Assembly (NCBI GenBank): GCA_049517675.1
Contig: JBEKRV010000037.1
Location: 1-35,125 of the forward strand
DNA length: 35,125 nt
Direction of reading: 5' to 3'
From: Bog-756 sp049517675
GTDB taxonomy: Bacteria > Actinomycetota > Acidimicrobiia > Acidimicrobiales > RAAP-2
The position numbers were made by a program, and so were the translations under genes. Below the pieces are notes generated by a model, which had not been told where the DNA came from, made no database searches, and saw nothing but the letters and a program-made list of their open reading frames with translations. Shown here piece after piece: positions 32,746 through 35,125 of the stretch (its first letter is position 1; the number at the start of each line of letters is the position of its first letter).

Positions 32746-32751
32746 TAGCAT
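32746..32751 (+). promoter_or_regulatory. -10-like TAGCAT for the ABC export operon
   Basis: GGTAGCAT gives a leader of about 55 bases to ATG 32815, with GAGGGGG as the ribosome site. The region upstream contains the A-run TCGAAAA (32724-32730) at about the -35 distance, though not a canonical -35 box. Confidence 0.45.
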
Positions 32752-32814
32752 GGGCTGCTCGCGAAACAGGCGGTGTCGGCTGTCCGACGCCGACCCGAGG
32801 GGGTAGTTCCGTCG

Positions 32815-33777
32815 ATGACAGATCTTGCGGTCGATCAGTCGGACAACGGGCGCGGACTGGTCGTCACCGACGTGGCGTCGATCGGCGCGGAGCCCCCGGA
32901 CGACATCCTGTACACCCACAAGGCGCCGCTCGTGGCCTCGTTGCGGAGCCTGTGGGTGCACCGGGAGATCATGTACACGCTGGCCGAGCGTGACTTCCGG
33001 GCCCAGTACAAGCAGGCCGCCCTGGGCGTCGCCTGGGCCGTGCTGAGCCCGGTGCTGACGCTGGCGATCTTCGTGCTCGTGTTCTCGCGCCTGAAGGGCA
33101 GCATCCACACCCAGGGGATCCCCTTCGCCCTGTTCGAGTTCGTCGGCATCCTCTGCTGGTCGTTCTTCTCCTCGGCGCTCGGCACCGGCGGGATCTCGCT
33201 GCTCACCAACAAGGCGCTCCTGGCCAAGACCCAGTTCCCCCGGGAGTGCTTCCCGCTCGAGACCATGCTGGTCAACGGTCTCAACACGGTGATCTCGTGG
33301 ATCCCGCTGGCCATCCTCTTCGTGTACTTCGGACGGGCCCCGAAGATCGCCACCGTCTGGGTCCCGCTGTTCATCCTGATCGAGGTGGCGTTCGCCGCCG
33401 GCATCACCCTGGCCATCTCCAGCCTGATCATCCAGATGCGCGACCTCCAGCAGGTGCTGCCAATCATCATCTCGCTCGGGATCTTCATGACCCCGGTGAT
33501 CTGGCCGTTCTCCATGATCCCCGCCCACTTCCACGTGTACGGGGGGACCCTGATCGACAAGCACTGGGTAGGCGGCTTCTACGTGAACCTGCAGGTCGTC
33601 TACGGTTTCTTCAACCCGCTCGGCCCGGTCATCAACAGCATCCGCCAGACCATGCTCCTCGGGCACAACCCGAGCTGGCTCCCCCTGGGTGCCGCCGTGA
33701 TCGGTTCGATGGTCTACCTGGTGGGCGGCTACAAGATCTTCAAGCGCTACGAGGTGAACTTTGCCGACATTGCCTGA
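32815..33777 (+). CDS. ABC-2 polysaccharide export permease (Wzm/TagG-type)
   Basis: A 320-residue membrane subunit of an ABC-2 exporter. The cytoplasmic N-terminal stretch (1-65) has the conserved RDFRAQYKQAALGVAWAVLS entry helix of Wzm/TagG/RfbD permeases. Six membrane helices follow, with SRLKGSIHTQGIPFALFEFV and the FPRECFPLETMLVN segment facing the ATPase. IISLGIFMTPVIWPFSMIP and NPLGPVINSIRQTML mark the C-terminal half. It moves a lipid-linked polysaccharide across the cytoplasmic membrane with the ATPase encoded next. ATG 32815 has AGGGGG upstream; a GTG at 32773 has no ribosome site. The stop overlaps the ATPase gene by 17 bases. Confidence 0.92.
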   Translation: MTDLAVDQSDNGRGLVVTDVASIGAEPPDDILYTHKAPLVASLRSLWVHREIMYTLAERDFRAQYKQAALGVAWAVLSPVLTLAIFVLVFSRLKGSIHTQGIPFALFEFVGILCWSFFSSALGTGGISLLTNKALLAKTQFPRECFPLETMLVNGLNTVISWIPLAILFVYFGRAPKIATVWVPLFILIEVAFAAGITLAISSLIIQMRDLQQVLPIIISLGIFMTPVIWPFSMIPAHFHVYGGTLIDKHWVGGFYVNLQVVYGFFNPLGPVINSIRQTMLLGHNPSWLPLGAAVIGSMVYLVGGYKIFKRYEVNFADIA

Positions 33778-34954
33778 GGGGAGCATCAAGGTCGAGCACG
33801 TCTGGAAGAAGTTCCGCTCGGACAAGACGATCCCGCTGTTCTACGAGCAGATGACCCGGCTGACCAAGCGGGTCACCGAGCACAACAAGCCGGGGTTCCG
33901 GTGGGTGCTCCGGGACGTGAACTTCGAGGTGTCCCCCGGAGAGAGCATGGCGCTCATCGGCGTCAACGGCTCGGGCAAGACGACCCTGCTGAAGATCCTG
34001 AGCCAGGTCACCTACCAGAGTGCCGGGAAGTGCACCGTGGCCGGTCGCATCGGTGCGCTGCTCAGCGTCACGAGCGGTCTCCACCCCGACCTCAACGGCA
34101 GGGAGAACATCTTCCTCTACGGCGCCGTGCTCGGCATGGGGCGCGAGGACATCCGGCGCAAGTTCGACACCATCGTGGAGTTCGCCGAGCTGACCGACGC
34201 CATCGACCGCCAGGTCAAGTTCTACTCGATGGGGATGCAGATGCGGCTGGGCTTCTCCATCGCCGGATTCCTCGAGCCCGACGTCCTGCTGGTCGACGAG
34301 GTGCTGGCCGTGGGCGACGCCAACTTCCAGCGCAAGTGCCTCGGTCGCATCGGCGAGATCGTCCGCTCCGGCACCACGCTCCTCTACGTCTCGCACGACC
34401 TGGCGTCGGTGGAGGCGTCCTGCCAGCGTGCCGTGTGGCTGTCCGACGCCGTGGTCCGGGCCTCCGGCCCCACCAAGGAGGTCGTGACCATGTACCGGAC
34501 CGCCGTCGAGCAGAGCTCGACCCTCCTCACGACCAAGGAGGGGGTGGTGACGGTGCTGAAGGCCGAGCTGCGCGCCAGCGACGGCGGCCAGCTGCGCTCG
34601 GAGTGCGAGGTCGAGGTCCGCCTCGTCCTCAACTCCCCCGAGGAGTGCATGGCCAGTTTCTACCTCGGCATGTCCCAGGGCACCGCGTTCCCGATGTTCG
34701 TGATCGACCACCAGGGGACGATGCCCGAGGGCGACTTCGAGGTCGTGTGCAAGCTCGGGTACCTGCCCCTCCCCAAGGGCCACTACTCGCTGTGGACGGC
34801 GATCACCGGCTTCCCCAAGGGCAGGAAGGACCCGTACCTGCCGTGGCAGCCGCTGGTGTCCTTCGACGCCTTCGGGCCGGAGCGGATGGACCCGCCCGAG
34901 GGCGTCATGTCGATGACCCCGGTGTACGTGGGTGCCGACTGGGACGTCCACTGA
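33761..34954 (+). CDS. ABC polysaccharide export ATPase with C-terminal extension (Wzt/TagH-type)
   Basis: A 397-residue ATPase. The nucleotide-binding domain (about 1-245) has Walker A GVNGSGKTT, Q-loop region HPDLNGRENIFLYGAVLGM, signature YSMGMQMRLGF, Walker B VLLVDEV and switch His in YVSHD. The C-terminal about 140 residues are rich in beta strands and resemble the carbohydrate-binding domain of Wzt proteins that read the capped end of the glycan. Polymer release could therefore depend on a terminal modification. TTG 33761 is favoured because GAGG sits six bases upstream (GAGGTGAACTTTG) and because the frame then opens straight into the conserved IKVEHVWKKF. The start lies within the permease gene, indicating coupling. 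Confidence 0.92.
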   Translation: MPTLPEGSIKVEHVWKKFRSDKTIPLFYEQMTRLTKRVTEHNKPGFRWVLRDVNFEVSPGESMALIGVNGSGKTTLLKILSQVTYQSAGKCTVAGRIGALLSVTSGLHPDLNGRENIFLYGAVLGMGREDIRRKFDTIVEFAELTDAIDRQVKFYSMGMQMRLGFSIAGFLEPDVLLVDEVLAVGDANFQRKCLGRIGEIVRSGTTLLYVSHDLASVEASCQRAVWLSDAVVRASGPTKEVVTMYRTAVEQSSTLLTTKEGVVTVLKAELRASDGGQLRSECEVEVRLVLNSPEECMASFYLGMSQGTAFPMFVIDHQGTMPEGDFEVVCKLGYLPLPKGHYSLWTAITGFPKGRKDPYLPWQPLVSFDAFGPERMDPPEGVMSMTPVYVGADWDVH

Positions 34955-34971
34955 GCCCCCTCTGCACGTTC

Positions 34972-34996
34972 GGCACCGGGCACGGCCGGCGGTGCC
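34972..34996 (+). terminator. Hairpin after the ABC operon
   Basis: GGCACCG (34972-34978) pairs perfectly with CGGTGCC (34990-34996) across an 11-base loop, 17 bases after the ATPase stop. No T-tract follows. It is the best terminator candidate for the export operon. Confidence 0.45.
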
Positions 34997-35028
34997 ACCC
35001 GGTCCGCTAGATGATCAATTCCAAGGGG

Positions 35029-35125
35029 TCAGTGGTCATAGGCCAGCAACGAACGGTGTGGTCGGGCACCGATGTGATCGTTGTGCCAGATGGCCGCGGT
35101 CAACGCCAGTAGCCGCTGCAGGATT
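35029..35125 (-). mobile_element. 3' end of an IS982-like transposase
   Basis: The minus strand from the window edge encodes 31 codons to TGA at 35029-35031, reading ...LTAAIWHNDHIGARPHRSL and then LAYDH. The A-x-W-H-N...R-S-L-x-A-Y-D-H ending is that of IS982-family transposases as I recall them. The rest lies beyond the window. Between the stop and the ABC operon hairpin the sequence turns A/T-rich (TAGATGATCAATTCC, 35008-35022), which may be the terminal inverted repeat. The exact end cannot be fixed. Confidence 0.55.

Noticed and set aside
1..35125. CRISPR arrays, rRNA and tRNA genes, riboswitches
   Set aside because: No regularly spaced repeats, no T-loop/acceptor pattern and no recognised aptamer core were seen in any gap.

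Overview
The window is about 70% G+C, with GTG and TTG starts, ATGA/GTGA-type stop-start overlaps and few A/T-rich signals. This fits a high-GC actinomycete. GatCAB, an SCP2-like protein and GT-C membrane enzymes of the mycobacterial cell-wall type make an Acidimicrobiia-like or related lineage a reasonable guess. There is no rRNA or tRNA to settle this.

Left part (1-6341): the tail of an unidentified gene, a DHA2-type MFS exporter, a convergent SCP2-like gene, and a tightly overlapping run of esterase-gatC-gatA-gatB. GatCAB amidates Glu-tRNA(Gln) and Asp-tRNA(Asn).

Middle part (6342-18309): a block of visibly lower G+C (about 6342-11500) holds an AftB-like GT-C glycosyltransferase and a large YfhO-like membrane protein. 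Next to it is a high-G+C paralogue of that YfhO-like protein. A membrane-anchored GH43-like protein, a CDF metal exporter, and a translationally coupled pair (WbsX-like protein and YdcF/DUF218 protein) follow.

Right part (18340-34954): a surface-polysaccharide locus. One leftward operon encodes a UDP-sugar 4,6-dehydratase (WbpM/CapD type), a UDP-sugar 6-dehydrogenase, an SDR epimerase and a PAP2-like membrane protein. An atypical LuxR-type regulator lies downstream. The divergent rightward operon has a Wzz/BY-kinase-like protein with no recognisable Walker A motif and a multi-pass membrane protein that could be a polymerase. Three GT4 glycosyltransferases and a Wzm/Wzt-type ABC exporter follow. 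The genes supply activated sugars, assemble a polymer and export it. Chain-length/polymerase-like and ABC-export parts occur together. The window ends in the 3' part of an IS982-like transposase.

Across the intergenic regions a -10-like motif TA(G/C)CAT recurs. Two copies lie 7-8 bp before a recognised gene's start codon and one lies 6 bp before a 39-codon ORF, which suggests leaderless transcripts. Assignments rest on reading translated sequence and motifs; no database search was possible.
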